A DNA stretch of 64,000 nucleotides from Effrenium voratum (Eukaryota > Sar > Dinophyceae > Suessiales > Symbiodiniaceae). A program made the position numbers and the translations under genes. Below the pieces are notes generated by a model. It searched no databases. It was not told the origin of the DNA and saw only the letters and a list, made by a program, of their open reading frames with translations. Of the stretch, positions 12,200 to 23,858 are shown in pieces. The DNA is taken from contig CAUJNA010000169.1 of the NCBI GenBank assembly GCA_963377175.1, forward strand, positions 1,407,337 through 1,471,336, written 5' to 3'. Position 1 is the first letter of the stretch; each line of letters starts with the position of its first letter.

Positions 12200-14050
12200 A
12201 TATGTGTTCTTTCTATTTATGTGAAAGCACTTGAATGTCGTCTAAGAACTTGAAAATATGTTTATAGGATTATTTTGCATTTGAAAATATATTATGATTA
12301 GATTCAAAATGTTGGATTGAATATGATCTATAGCAAAATCCGAGAATCTTCAATGATATTGTATAGCATTTAAGCTTTTGGATTGAAGATGTATAAATAC
12401 CATGTATATATTTATTTATATTTGATGAATCTGAGTAGTTGTTTAGGTTTTTGTAATATATTGAAATATTTTAGTATTGGATTGAAGATTTAAATTTGGA
12501 AATTGTTTGGGTAATTCGAGAATGTTATGTATTTTTTAGGAAAAAATATTAGGATAATTCAAGTTTTATTGAATTTTCAATTTTTATATATTATTGGAAT
12601 AGTGAATAAATTGGTATAGATGGGAAAATATGTTTGATTATAGAAATATTATTGTATGATATATTTTAAAGGTTATTTTTTGTATGTATTGTAGAATTAT
12701 TTTATTGGTATTTTGATATTTGAATTGATTTTGATTTTATAGTAGGATTTTTTGTTTAAATTGGTATTTGGATTCTTTAAAAATGTATTTAATATGTTTA
12801 AAATGATTGAAAATTATATTAGAGTTAGTGTTTATAAATATATATATATGTATTAATTTTTGATGATTCGGTTTGTTTGGAATAAGTTGTTGGGTATATA
12901 TATAATTTGATTTAATGTATATTGATATTATTTATTTATTATTTAAAATACGAAATAAATATATAATAATTGAAGAATATTTTAAAATTATATAATAATT
13001 GGATTTATTATTGAAAATATTAATTATATAAAATTATTAGTTATATATATATATATATTAAGTATTTAAATTTTTAATAATATATTGGTTTTAATAATTT
13101 AAAATATATGAATATTTGCAAAATTAGTATAAATTGTTTGAATTATATAATATATATATTAAAAAAAAAAAAAAACATAATTTTAAATTATATATTCTTT
13201 GTTATTAATTTTTTTTGTATTTTTTATATATAGAATATAATATTGAAATTTACAAAATTATATAATAATAAATAATATTTGGTGTATGAAAAACATTGGG
13301 TTGTATATATAAATGATTTTGAAGATGTATTTTAAGGATGATAAATTGGCTATTTTATTTTATTTATTATTTTCGAGATTTATTAGTGTTTTTTACGATT
13401 GTTGTATTTAATTCGTTGTTGTTAGAATTGTTATTTTTTGAAGTATGAGGAATTTATAATTTTTTTGTTTGAGATTTAATAATTTTTAGGCTTTAAATTG
13501 GATCTTATAATATATAATTAAAAATTTTATAACTATACAAAAATATTTAAAATCAAATAAACAAAAAAAAATAAAAAAATATTTTAATTAGTTATAAAAT
13601 AAAATATTAAAATAATTAAGTAAATTTAAAAAAATATATTATTCTATTGTTTTAAATATAATATGTAAGTTAATTTTCTTATTATATATATAAATAGTAT
13701 ATTAATTAATTATTAAAAAACAAAAAATAGTTCCTATTATTTTTTATATTAAAAACTAAATCCCAATATATATATAATAAAATTATCAATATTATATTTA
13801 TATTAATAAGGATTCATTAATTTTTACTAATAAACAAAATAAAATTTATAATAAATAAAAATATCAATAAATTTATTTTAATAAAAAATAATTTGCAAAA
13901 ATTAATCTCAAAAAATCCATCCATTTGTTTAATTAATACAAACCTATATAAAAAATATAATCAATAAAAAATATATATATAACCAAAACCTAATTAATTT
14001 CACTCAAAATATTAAAAAAAAAAAAAAAAATATTAATAATCGGCCACGGC
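12200..14050. other. Extremely AT-rich island with a strand-bias switch
   Basis: A 1.85-kb stretch with no open reading frame worth naming, set in otherwise GC-balanced DNA. Left of about 13,500 the plus strand has G but almost no C: 12,601-12,720 contains no C at all and many G. Right of about 13,500 the bias reverses: 13,741-13,800 has five C and no G, and 13,981-14,040 has seven C and no G. The T-over-A excess likewise turns to A-over-T. The AT content peaks in the middle. The last clear gene to the left is on the plus strand and most coding sequence to the right is on the minus strand, so this is the expected position of a convergent boundary between transcription units. Confidence 0.75.
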
Positions 14051-14464
14051 TCCACATCGCCAAACTCTTGCAAAACGGACATAATATTTCCGCCAATGGC
14101 TTTTAAATATCTAAATAAATTAATTTTCTAATTACCCCAGAAAATGTCCTAATATGTTCATGCCAATACGATTTCGATCAACCCAAGGCCCAAGGATCTG
14201 TGGAATTAAGCCGAAATCGCCCAGTTTCATCTCGTCATTAACCTAAATCTTATTATTTAAATGTCCTTTTATACTACCCTTTTTAGGGCTAAACCAAAAA
14301 AGGAACCTAAAAAACGATTCCAATTTTAAGATAAATCGTTCCAGCCCTTTAGAAAACTATTTCTTATTCCATCATAAACCTCAAGCCAAAACAGGCCCAC
14401 ACAACGTATGTACTCGGACGTAGGAAGAAGCTTAATCTTTCCCATAACGGTTTTTTCCTTTACA

Positions 14465-15660
14465 ATGCAGCCTAATAGCGCAACGGTTACTCCAGATCAG
14501 AAGGTTAAATTGGCCTCATTGTGCGATTCCGGATTCTCTTCAGCAGACAATATTGTCAGCTGGCTTTAAGACCCCAGAACTATTCTCGCATTGTGTTACC
14601 AAGGTTGAGGGCCTTGACCCTTTGCTGCAAACATGGCTTGTTGACGTGCCAGAGCCCGTGCTGTGTTCCGGAAGCCAGCCGCATCCGTTTGCTCTGGTTG
14701 CGTGAGAAGCCATTGACTGCTGCTGCTCCTCCTGCTGGTGGTGGCGCTCATCCAGAGCCGCTGGCTGGGGCGCATCCAGAATCACTGGGGGGAAATTGCT
14801 CCCCCACATTTGTCGCAGGAGACAATGCGTTGCATGATTACCACCTTTCGCTTGGCCTACCCAGGGGAGATTCTTGATCAAGACACCCTCCCCTCCGTGA
14901 AGCTGTGGAGCACCATACACCAAATGCTGCGCACTGATCAGTCGATCCGTTAGGTGCCCTGGCAGCTTCGTCTTTCCCAAAAGGTTTTTCAAGAGAAAGC
15001 GGAGGCGCGCCATTCTCGCCAAAATGCAGTGGTTGTCCCATCTCATGTGGGAAGATGCCCCCGAATTGCCGGTGGACAACATGTCTTTGACACCGAACTT
15101 GTTTCATAGGACAAGACGCTTGTGAGAAACGCCTTTGTGCTTTCGGGTGGAGCTCATCTCCTCATTTTCAAGTCTTTTGACAAGCGCATTGCTGACTTGG
15201 CCTTTTCCCAGACTGGATGCGGCCAGCGGCCTACGTGGTGTTTCCTTCCCAGAATTCATTGGGGCTGCACGTTCCCTCTGGAATTCCATCTCAGAGCTTG
15301 TGTCTGCAGGTTGGACCCTTTCAGAGGCCCTGACCGAAATGTCACAGGTTCGTGCCGATGCCCATGCCCTGTTGATGCCCCGTCCCAAGTTGCAAGGTCA
15401 ATCCCAGTCCGCCAGCCCAAAATCCAAGGGCGATCGCTCCCGCACCCCCCACCTAAAGACAAACTTAAGGGGGGGGGGGGATGGGTGGATCACATTGTTG
15501 TGGATGGCCGGCGCGAGAGCATCTGCGTTCGCTGGTCCGTACAGGGGCCCCCCAGAATTGCAACTTCACGTATTGCTGCCCTGTCAAAGTCAATGGCAAA
15601 GCCTGCGGGAAGAAGCATAAAGCCAGTGAGCATGGGCGTAATTGAAGAGGCCCGAACCCA
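14465..15660 (+). pseudogene. Gag-like ORF of a dinoflagellate retroelement, frameshifted
   Basis: An ATG at 14,465 opens a frame stopped after about 34 codons. The sequence continues through frame changes. 14,738-14,953 carries AYPGEILDQDTLPSVKLW and then RWVPWQLRLS. 15,135-15,470 carries AGWTLSEALTEMSQVRAD. After a run of G at about 15,470-15,480 a cysteine-histidine cluster reads CNFTYCCPVKVNGKACGKKH (15,550-15,610). The layout of a helical N-terminal part, a W-P-W block, an EVRAD-like block and a zinc-knuckle-like cluster is what I recall of Gag-type proteins upstream of dinoflagellate reverse transcriptases. Several frameshifts and in-frame stops make it non-functional as read. Confidence 0.5.
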
Positions 15661-15998
15661 GATGACCGGCCCTCTCGGTTGGGCGGCGCAGCTAGGCCGA
15701 ATCCCTCCATTCTCACCCCTGCAGTGAGCGCCGCTGCAAGTGCAGCGCTGGGCGCAGCTTGTGGTAAGCCGCAAGCCAGGGAGACGCTTGGAGGAATGGA
15801 TGCAACCATTCCTTCGCTCCCTGCGTGCATGCCGCGCACCGCTCCACGGAGACTCGCTGTTTGCAACCCTGCAGCTGCTGGCATGGTGGGCATCTCTGTC
15901 ATGAGCACAAACGGAGGCAAGTTCCTGAAAGAGGCACAAGTTGCTACACAAGCACCAGCTCTTACAAAATTTGCCAAGTGCGAACATGCAGTTCCCAG

Positions 15999-16367
15999 CT
16001 ATTCTAGGGGGCGAAGGAACTTGTCCAAACCCATGTCTGGAATACCCCATAGGTGCTCGGGCGTTCGGATGGGTGCGGGGCCTGGGCGATGCAGTTTCAA
16101 AAGAGAGGTGCCTGCCCAAGCGGCCCCCACTAGGCCACTCCAAGCAAGGGTCATTAGGTCCTCAAAGTACATGTCATCCAGGATGTCCATGCCTTGGGCA
16201 AACCTTGGTGACAGGCGTGTTGGGTCCTGGAAAGAGTCTAGGTTGAGTGGGGTTTCCATGCGACACGCCCAGCAGCGTGCTGTGTGATTTCTTGAGGAGT
16301 CAAAAGCGCGGGCGCATGCTGGAGCAAGCACAGCGCCAGCGGTGCCAGGTTGACACTGGACATTCAA
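15999..16367 (-). pseudogene. Fragment of a retroelement methyltransferase-like domain
   Basis: The minus-strand frame contains GMDILDDMYFEDLMTLAWSG and then LHRPGPAPIRTPEHLWGIP. This resembles the DNA-methylase-like domain found next to reverse transcriptases in dinoflagellate elements, where an APPC..YSRLKLRRPGP block is usual. The catalytic PPC is not present here (the sequence reads AGTSLLKL). It lies tail-to-tail with the plus-strand Gag-like remnant, so the two are not one intact element. Further minus-strand remnants, poorly framed, continue to about 15,470. Confidence 0.4.
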
Positions 16368-16369
16368 GG

Positions 16370-17600
16370 TGTGAAGGACTCAGAAGGAAATTGGTTCAGT
16401 GCTCAGAGCGCTGAGTATTCTGCATAACTTGCTTCACGCGCAGCCGCCATTTTGGTGCATCACGCGGCCACGCATTCCCGCGCAGGCATTCCGAAGCCTT
16501 TACATTCCTCGCCCTCCTTCCTTCATCCATGTGAAGGATGGGGGGGATATTAGCACAGCTTTGTGGCCAAAGCCTAACAGCACTTTTTTGCCCCTTAGCA
16601 GCGATCCGCGTCGAGCGCACGTCTGCATTAAGCAACTCCGTGTGAAAAGGATGAAACAACAGCAAAACAGATCAGGTAGGGGCATCGCGAGAGGTGCGTG
16701 TGCCTCAAAAAGTGCCCAGGCTCGAACATCACAAAGAGAGGGAACCACCCAAACCAGACAAGCAAGCAACAAGACAAACGGAAACACAGACAAAACGAGC
16801 CGAAAAGTGAAACCTGTACAGATCATGCAACGAGGGGGGGTACCGCAAGCCGCGAATTATGAAAACGTAGAGTCATCGCGTAGCCAAAATTCGAAAGGAC
16901 AGTGCATCCCAAAAGAGCAGTATCATCTGGAACATCCAAGAAGTGCAGAACTTCGAGCGTAATGAAACAATAAACTGAAAGAAGGAAGGTTGTCACACCC
17001 CTGGGTCAGCCAGAAGGCAGCACTCACTGCAAACGACCATCACCTCCATCGCTGCATGGCGGCCCAAAGGCGATGTGCCCACCACCGACCGGCCACCCGC
17101 CGAAGCGAGAAGGCCGCCGTGGGTCCCGTGAACGGTGCCAAAAGGTGAACAAGGTCTCGGTATTGTGCGGACAAGCAGCCCACCCGGAAGGTGTGACAAG
17201 GAAGGCCCCGTTGGGCAAACCAGAGAAAAGCAACCAAGCCCGAAAATCTGCGCAAAGAGGCGGGAGCACCATCGAAAAGTCCAATGAATTCAACACCAAC
17301 TGAAAAGCACATACACACATGACCGCGTCCCGGAGACCATCCATTGCATCCCGACTGGTGTATTGTTGCGCTCCACCAAATCAACCAAAGCCAAGAGAGT
17401 CCTTGGCCAGCACACTCAAAGGCTGGCAGGACCGAGCTTGGACCAGACTCAGCACAGGCAAACGTCCTCCATCGTCCCTGTGCATGAAGTAGCTTGGCGG
17501 CTCCATCCATTCGCAGACAGTACTCAGCCCAAATAGCCTGTCATTGATATTGAAACTTGCGCTTGCGTTCAGCCGGGGGAGTGGAGCAGGTGCCTATAGC
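16370..17600. other. Stretch without a recognisable gene
   Basis: Only overlapping short frames on both strands, none with a motif or a codon bias that stands out. 16,640-16,980 is A/C-rich on the plus strand. Confidence 0.4.
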
Positions 17601-18500
17601 ATCACCGGTCTGGCTCTCATCGGTCTCAATCAGCGAGTTAAGCATGACCTGCAGTCCGGGCGGTGCCACATTAGAAGAGCTCCAGGAACAGGAGCTGAGA
17701 ACCTGAACGTGGCGCACTGGTGTGGATGGCGTCCGCCTCTGCGAGCTGTTGCGTGCCCACCGGGGCCTCCATCATCCGCTATAGCGGGGGGGGGTCGAGG
17801 ACGTGGAGGAAGAAGACGCATCATCATCCGAGCTGCTGTCCAGCAGGACAGCCGTGTCAGCCTGATGATGGCTTCCCAGTTCTCACCCACACTGGATGAG
17901 GCAGGCCGGCTGGCCAGCGAGCCAAATGTAAGGTCCGGGGCAGGTGGCGCAGTATGACTTGCAAACACACGGGGCATCGCAATCCACTCCTCTCGGCCAC
18001 AGAGCCGGTAGTCCCGTTCCTCAAGCGCCCGTGCACGGACATGAGCATGATCGACCCGCCACTTCGCCACCCAGTCATAGCACTTTCGCCACGACACGTT
18101 TTCATTAGCATCCCACGTGTTCCAGGCACCTTTCTGTTGACCGATTCGCTGTCCATCATGTCGGGAAGTCATAAAGCCAGGTGGCACCTGCCTCAAATTC
18201 GTGCAGCGGCCATACTCGCGTACTTCCTCAGAGAAAATGTCCAGCAGCCTTGACCCAGGCTGGGCAGTAACAACCAGGTCCGCGAACTCCTCGATGACAG
18301 GGTCTGCAGTGTACTGTAACGTCTGCGTGACTTGGTGCAGGGATACTGGCCAGTCAGGCCTCTGCTGTCGCAGGGCGCGTGCAAAATTCTCATGCTGGGA
18401 TTCATTGCTGGTCCCCGCATTACTAGTGCACACAGGAAGCTGGACTTTGAACTGAGCCGCTTCCATGAGGTCAGGCACAATTCCTAGGGCAGGGCGGGCG
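17540..18500 (-). CDS. Hypothetical element-derived ORF
   Basis: An open minus-strand frame runs from the edge of the 382-bp repeat (it has no start codon of its own at 18,478, only GTG; first ATG at 18,466) to about 17,790. The protein reads as a real one (for example VIEEFADLVVTAQPGSRLL and EEVREYGRCTNLRQVPPGF). At a G-run near 17,787 the sensible frame changes to a serine/aspartate-rich tail (SSSDDDASSSSTSSTPP). I do not recognise a family. The repeat cuts its 5' end, so it is probably a truncated retroelement ORF. Confidence 0.35.
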
Positions 18501-18882
18501 GGAGAACAAACGAGCCTTTACTCGTATGAGAGGGCATACCCACCCACCCACCCTTGTTTGAGCTGGGAATACGGTCATCTCCACCATCATTTCCAACTCA
18601 ATCGTACAACACACTCAGGAGGGTTCAAATTAAAAATTCGACATGTTGGTTTGCAACTCAAGCAAAACACGTCATGACCGAAAACCAAGAGTCTTTACTC
18701 AACTCGCGCTTTTGCATGTGTGAGTCTGCTAGCTTGCTCTTTAGGCCCCTGGTTCACCAGGGGACAACTTAAAAATTGCAGGTTGCAAGTTGTGTTAGCC
18801 GAGGTCCCTACCTCATAGACACAACAACAACCAAGGGGGCCCGGCTCTTGAATAAAGTACTATCTTGTTCCAAGACCGTTAC
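18501..18882. repeat. 382-bp direct repeat, left copy
   Basis: Begins GGAGAACAAACGAG and ends CAAGACCGTTAC. It matches 26,156-26,537 at a constant offset of 7,655 bp, including an identical 72-residue chance translation. It is LTR-like in position, but on the minus strand it begins GTAAC rather than TG. Confidence 0.9.
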
Positions 18883-19207
18883 TTATTCTTGAGCCAATGC
18901 CCAATGGGCAACCTGCCTAACCTCAACCGGCCTTCCGGAAATACACATCCTTATTTCACCTTTAGCATGTCAAGACTCAAATGCAGTCACCTACATGTAA
19001 AGGTGACTGCATGCAACGGGTGCTCGAAACTCAACATATAAAAGGAAGACATCAGGACTTGAGCCCAACATGAAAGCCCAATCTCAAAGAGCTGAAGCAG
19101 TTCGGACTTTTTCCAGCTGGGAGAGCAAACTGATACCGGTGCCAGGCAGAGAGTTGACCTTTGTCCCAACTGAGATTGCCTTTGCAATCCACTTCACACT
19201 CCTCGGT

Positions 19208-20584
19208 TCATGCCTTTGCCCCCATTTTCCCATTGGATGAGGCCGAGAGTGATTTCTGCAGAGATTGCCACGGCACTGGTACCTGTGTGCTGCCCAGCTT
19301 CTGAAGAAACTGAAAGTCACCCCTTGAGGGTGCGTCACTGACATTCGATTTCGTCGGCACTCGTGAAATCCACAAGGCTGTGGATATCTCCACTTCCATT
19401 TGCAAAATAAAATCCAAAAGAACTTGTACGTAGCCAGCCGCCGTAGACCCTCTGATCAAAGCGAATTTGACGCCTTCGTTGTCCGTGTAAATGGTAACAA
19501 GTCTATTCGCGATGACCTCACCCCAGACTGTAAGTGCAATTGCAACTGCAAGCATTTCTCCACCAAAAATTATCTTAGCAGAGGGATCCCACTCAAGGGC
19601 CCGAAGGAGGCTACGATCAACCTCCTCCCCAAAGAAAGCGACTGCCATCCCAGCGCTATCCACAAGAACACCTCCAACTCCAAAGAAACCAGAATTGTGC
19701 TCCAATGCCGCGTCAGTGAAAATATGCCATGTCTCTGAAGACCATGACCGCAAGATCCTGGGCTTTCCAGACTCAAGCAACTCCAAGAGCTTCCTTAGCA
19801 CCTGCAGCGCCTCGTGTCCCACGTTGTGAGACGAGGCATGGTATGCAAAATGTGACAGAACCTGCAACGCGGATTTGCCCAATCTTCCGAAGAGCTGCTG
19901 GCAGGAAAATAGCAACCTGCCGTGCAACTGCAAGGCCTGCGCCTTGCCCAAGGATTTCTTTTCCAAAACCTCGTGCACCACTTCTTTCAATTCGGAAATT
20001 CGAGCCTCTGTGTTGCAAACTTCCACACGACCCTCATTCATGAATTGGAGCCGCAAAATGATACCCAGCCCGGTAACCTCTTTGGAGAATGTGGTATTCT
20101 TGTGTCCCTCCTTGGCGTAAACCCAACCCAGGATGTCGAAGAGCATCCTTGCTGACTGATCGGCACTGGTTTCCAAACAGGGTGTGGAAAATAAGGGGAA
20201 GTCATCGAAATACACCGACCACATAAGCCAGAGCTGCTGCGCACCCAGGGTCCATATCGCGAGGCTCAGTCTCAGGAAAGCGTGCACCGACATGATAGAT
20301 CCGAACGGTGCGACCAGTGCCTTGAAGTATGCAATAGAATCAGAGTCGGTATCCCAAACCGAAAGAAAAGCCCATTCCGCCGCAGTATGACTGAGGGGCA
20401 GTTGCTTGTAAGCGCTCTTGAGGTCGAACGTCTTGCCAGTCAACTGCGAAGGTTGCGAGTGTCGACCCGCATTGCGAAGCCACCAAACCAAAAGCGCCGC
20501 AATCACATCCAAAGAAAACACCTGGGGTTTCTCCGTCACAGTGACACAGCTGTTAATCTGAGATTGCGACAGGTCGTCGACCAT
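19208..20584 (-). CDS. Reverse transcriptase and RNase H of the DIRS-like element
   Basis: This frame gives the bulk of the RT palm and an RNase H domain. RT motif A is FDLKSAYKQL (Asp54); the YxDD box is present as YFDDF (about residues 125-129). RNase H residues are visible as FTDAAL (Asp291), GGEML (Glu343) and YTDNEGV (Asp368), with a basic C-terminal RVPTKSNVSDAPSRG block. The N-terminal RT part (GWLQGPF, SRRFGL) lies in the overlapping upstream frame ending at 20,553, so one frameshift near 20,570 splits the enzyme. It copies the element RNA and removes the RNA strand. The FDD version of the active-site box is typical of DIRS/Ngaro-type and some LTR-type RTs. Confidence 0.75.
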   Translation of the reverse strand: MVDDLSQSQINSCVTVTEKPQVFSLDVIAALLVWWLRNAGRHSQPSQLTGKTFDLKSAYKQLPLSHTAAEWAFLSVWDTDSDSIAYFKALVAPFGSIMSVHAFLRLSLAIWTLGAQQLWLMWSVYFDDFPLFSTPCLETSADQSARMLFDILGWVYAKEGHKNTTFSKEVTGLGIILRLQFMNEGRVEVCNTEARISELKEVVHEVLEKKSLGKAQALQLHGRLLFSCQQLFGRLGKSALQVLSHFAYHASSHNVGHEALQVLRKLLELLESGKPRILRSWSSETWHIFTDAALEHNSGFFGVGGVLVDSAGMAVAFFGEEVDRSLLRALEWDPSAKIIFGGEMLAVAIALTVWGEVIANRLVTIYTDNEGVKFALIRGSTAAGYVQVLLDFILQMEVEISTALWISRVPTKSNVSDAPSRGDFQFLQKLGSTQVPVPWQSLQKSLSASSNGKMGAKA

Positions 20585-22335
20585 GCGTTTGGACTAATCC
20601 GAATCTGCGGGAAACCAACACACCCTTCTCCAGTTCATGAAACGGCCCCTGCAGCCATCCTCTATCCACCTCGCCGAGGCAGTCTTGCCAGACTATCTTT
20701 GCGGATGGGTCCTTGGCGCATGCCCTAGTTTGGGCATCCACTATGGCCCTCACAGCGGGAGCCATGCCCCGCAGGGCGCTGACAGTCGTGCATTGCGGTT
20801 TCATCTGTGGAGGGAACACACGCGAACTCGGCGTGTCTCCAACTAGGTCGACTCCTTCAGTCAGAATAGCCGAGACCTTTTCATCAGGGTAATCGATCTC
20901 TGCCAGCATCTCATTGAAGAGTAAAATTCTTTTGTTGCACACAATGGCTGCAATATTGGGGTCGAGCTCATTATGCAGAGACTTCTCATCCTGTTTCAGC
21001 TCAGCGGCTCTTCTAGTCCACTTCTGAGCCCACGTGAGGCGCTGTTTGGCAATCACATCCGGTGTGAATTCCACGTGTGCTCGCATGGCAGACAGCAGGG
21101 CCTCAGGCAAAACAACTTCGCAGTCAGCTGGATGACCCAGGGCCACCGCCTGTTGGACAAACTCCTCATCTGTCCAATGCACGCCAATCTTGAAGAAAGC
21201 TTGATCACTCGTGGGAAGTGGTGTTGGTGCATCTTCAACAACCATCCTGATATTACCATTGTTTGCCTCATCCCCCTTTGCAAAACTGAAACAATGCAAG
21301 ACTCTGGAGCCGGCGGGAACAAGGTCACAGCAAGGTTGCAAACACACCTGAGGGTTTGGCGTCCAGTCTCTGGCGAGATCGGACGTCTCCAAGGTGCGGA
21401 AGGGCAAAACGGCGACAGGGCCCGACCCAGTCAGTTCAAGTTTGTACAGTGGTACGTGCAGCTGAGCATGCAGTTTCCGGCTTTGTTTGCCAGTCACATG
21501 TCGCAAACTTTGGTTCAAATTCAATTGCAAGCTCCAGGGTGACGTCGCATGTTCCATCTCCTCTGCGCCATCTGCTAACAGCATGTCATGTACGACCAGG
21601 CTGACTGCCCTGCACAAACCCAAAGGATAGTGAACTTCGGCAGCCGTCGCAAACTTGCCAGACTTCTCAAGGCCCCATGGTTCATGCTCATGGGAAGCAT
21701 CACATGTGGCGGATATTCTCAAGAACTCACGGCGATTAGATGCCAACATGGTTGATTTCATGCGCCGTGATCCGTACATGCACGCATGATGCGCTGGGTA
21801 AACAATCTGACCTTTACAATGTTCATGGACTCGCGACCAGAAACTTGTCAACCAGAAAAATGATCGTCTGGGATTTTCCACCACAAAGGCGACCCCTCGC
21901 TCTGCACAATCAATGCCAACCTGAGCTGTAAATCTGTATAATTCATTTGCGGCCAAAAGTCTGGCCCGAAAATTTGAGGGCATCTGCAACACCGTCTGGT
22001 TCCGCCACTGATCTCAGAGGCGGTGGACCAGAGCCAGGGTGGCCACTCATTGGTATGTCCCGCGCTCTGCTGGCCGTGCCACAAGGTGGTCCCAGCCACA
22101 CGAAACACAGCGTCTCCATTGCCACAAAAGACAAAATCAACTGTTGTACCTCTGTTTTGCGGACATCAAGGACAACGACAGGGCTCAGACAGTCCTTGGT
22201 CCGTAGCTGGTCTATTCCAAAGCTGCTTAGCAGCCCAATACGCCTCAGCTGGCAAGTGATACCTGCGGTGCCGGAGAAGATTTCTAACGCAAACAGCTCT
22301 GAAATTCTCCGACCTGTGAAACTGCGCCTGGCCAC
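20553..22335 (-). CDS. DNA-methylase-like domain and RT N-terminus of the DIRS-like element
   Basis: Two overlapping frames (22,335-21,943 and 21,992-20,553) encode one region. FALEIFSGTAGIT looks like the SAM-binding motif I of DNA methyltransferases; WLGPPCGTASRAR is a PPC-type catalytic motif; GVAFVVENPRRSFFW carries an ENP motif as in C5-cytosine methylases. DIRS retrotransposons are known to encode a methyltransferase domain, usually after RNase H; here it precedes the RT in the same ORF set. The C-terminal part contains the RT entry region (WQDCLGEVDRGWLQGPF). The break at about 21,970 is a frameshift. The target base, cytosine or adenine, cannot be told by eye. Confidence 0.6.
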
Positions 22336-22347
22336 TGCCGGGCTGAG

Positions 22348-23571
22348 TCAGTGATCCTTGTGATGCTGCAAACTGTGGGCCTTGTTGCAGCCCCTCTTGA
22401 TGCAGATGTGCATCCCCCTGCTGCACGATTCCCCATCCTTAGCGTCCGGACAACCACCTGGCAAATTGTAGGCAAAGCAAATGTTCCTTCCCTGAGAATC
22501 CTTTGACGGGTTCCCCACCAATTCCTTTGGCATTGGTCCGCTCCCTTTGGAGCGGAAGTCTGACTTCCCCCGTCCGCGGCCTTTGCCACCACCCTTTCCT
22601 GAAGCCTTCACGGGCTGGTATGGCCCTGGACGGGAGCCTTTTGGTTCGCTCGCCTCTTTCGAGGTCTTGGCTGGGACTCTCGGGAGGGGCTGAGCAAACA
22701 GCATCACTTCAAAGTTGGTAGGCATGGCTTGCATGACCTCATTGAGAGGCATTTTGATTGGATCAGGCTTGAGATCAGTGCAATGCTCGGCCATGTAAAC
22801 ATATGCAGCTTTGTCAGCAGCCAAAATCTGTCCTAGCGTTACCCGGGAATATCCCTGTGGCACATCCTTTGACAGCAACTTGAAGAGGAAGGTTATCCAC
22901 TTGTGCTGGATGTCAAAAGCAATCAAGTTCGCAAACGCATAGGCAACGCACCTCCGAACCAAGGCCTGGTAGATGAGGAACTCGCTTCCGGTATCAACCG
23001 GGATGGCCTGATCTTTGTCTTTAATCTTGAGGGTGTTGTGTTCGATCGAGAGCTCTTTCTCCAACTTCAAGTTGAGGATCTCGGTCTCCCTGCTTGGGCA
23101 TTTCGAGGGAGTGATGTAGCGCAAAACCTGTGATTCAGCTTGGTGGCATACTTCATTCAACAAGCTATGCGCCGGCAGCATGGGACCTGAAAGATCGATA
23201 CCTTTCAACTGCTCAGCCAAGCGCTCAAGGCGGGCCACGCGTTCAGCAGGAGGAATCTTCCGAGCTTCAGCGCTGTCTGTGGTGCCCTCAATCTGTGACC
23301 TGAGGTGCGAAGTCACGAGCACATGCGCTTCAAACAGGAGCCTCTTGGCCCTCGCCACTGTTGCCAAGTCAGGCTCCATCCCTAGAATCCTTGTGAGCCA
23401 CGCAGTAAAGTCCGCCTCAACAATGGGCTGGCCTGGTTGGCCATGCGCGAAGCCAAAATTGCCCATGCTGCCAATATCCTTTGCAATGAAGATTTGAACC
23501 ACATCATCTGTAAGACCAATCTCAATAGCTCGGCTTGAGAAATGCGCAGTGGAATCAATAATCGAAACCAT
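22348..23571 (-). CDS. Gag-like protein of the DIRS-like element
   Basis: An intact 407-codon frame starting MVSIIDSTAHFSS, one of the few undamaged ORFs of this element. The N-terminal and middle parts are helical-looking and charged. A basic Gly/Lys/Arg-rich stretch (ASGKGGGKGRGRGKSDF) comes before a Cys/His cluster (CFAYNLPGGCP.., then further Cys and His to the C-terminus) that resembles a CCCH or zinc-knuckle nucleic-acid-binding end. This layout and the position upstream of the methylase-RT frames suggest a particle or RNA-binding protein. No capsid fold can be confirmed by eye. Confidence 0.6.
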   Translation of the reverse strand: MVSIIDSTAHFSSRAIEIGLTDDVVQIFIAKDIGSMGNFGFAHGQPGQPIVEADFTAWLTRILGMEPDLATVARAKRLLFEAHVLVTSHLRSQIEGTTDSAEARKIPPAERVARLERLAEQLKGIDLSGPMLPAHSLLNEVCHQAESQVLRYITPSKCPSRETEILNLKLEKELSIEHNTLKIKDKDQAIPVDTGSEFLIYQALVRRCVAYAFANLIAFDIQHKWITFLFKLLSKDVPQGYSRVTLGQILAADKAAYVYMAEHCTDLKPDPIKMPLNEVMQAMPTNFEVMLFAQPLPRVPAKTSKEASEPKGSRPGPYQPVKASGKGGGKGRGRGKSDFRSKGSGPMPKELVGNPSKDSQGRNICFAYNLPGGCPDAKDGESCSRGMHICIKRGCNKAHSLQHHKDH

Positions 23572-23858
23572 GGCTCACCGCAAAGAGACTGATTGCACAC
23601 CTGTCACGACTGAGCATGCCCCCCTTGGCGTGCAAAACTGACACACCTACACCATGTAAGGTCGCAGGCAACAAAAGCGGTTACGCAGCCACTGCTTGAG
23701 CCATGTCCAAACAAGCACGTGCAATTGCACCGACTCACACAAGCGGAGGTTGCTGAATGAAAAATGTCCCCACGGGTAGACGAACACACAACGCCTTTGC
23801 GTGTTTTACACTAGCCCTGTGGCTTCGCTGTCAAGAGCCTTTGCTCGAACCCTTTGGT

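Noticed and set aside
12200..14050. Mitochondrial or plastid insertion as the source of the AT-rich island
   Set aside because: No cox, cob, rRNA or plastid-gene fragment is readable, and the strand-bias flip is better explained by position between converging units.
17040..17510. Minus-strand frame of 156 codons
   Set aside because: No motif, unusual Trp/Leu/Gly composition, and an A/C-rich plus strand that would open such a frame by chance.
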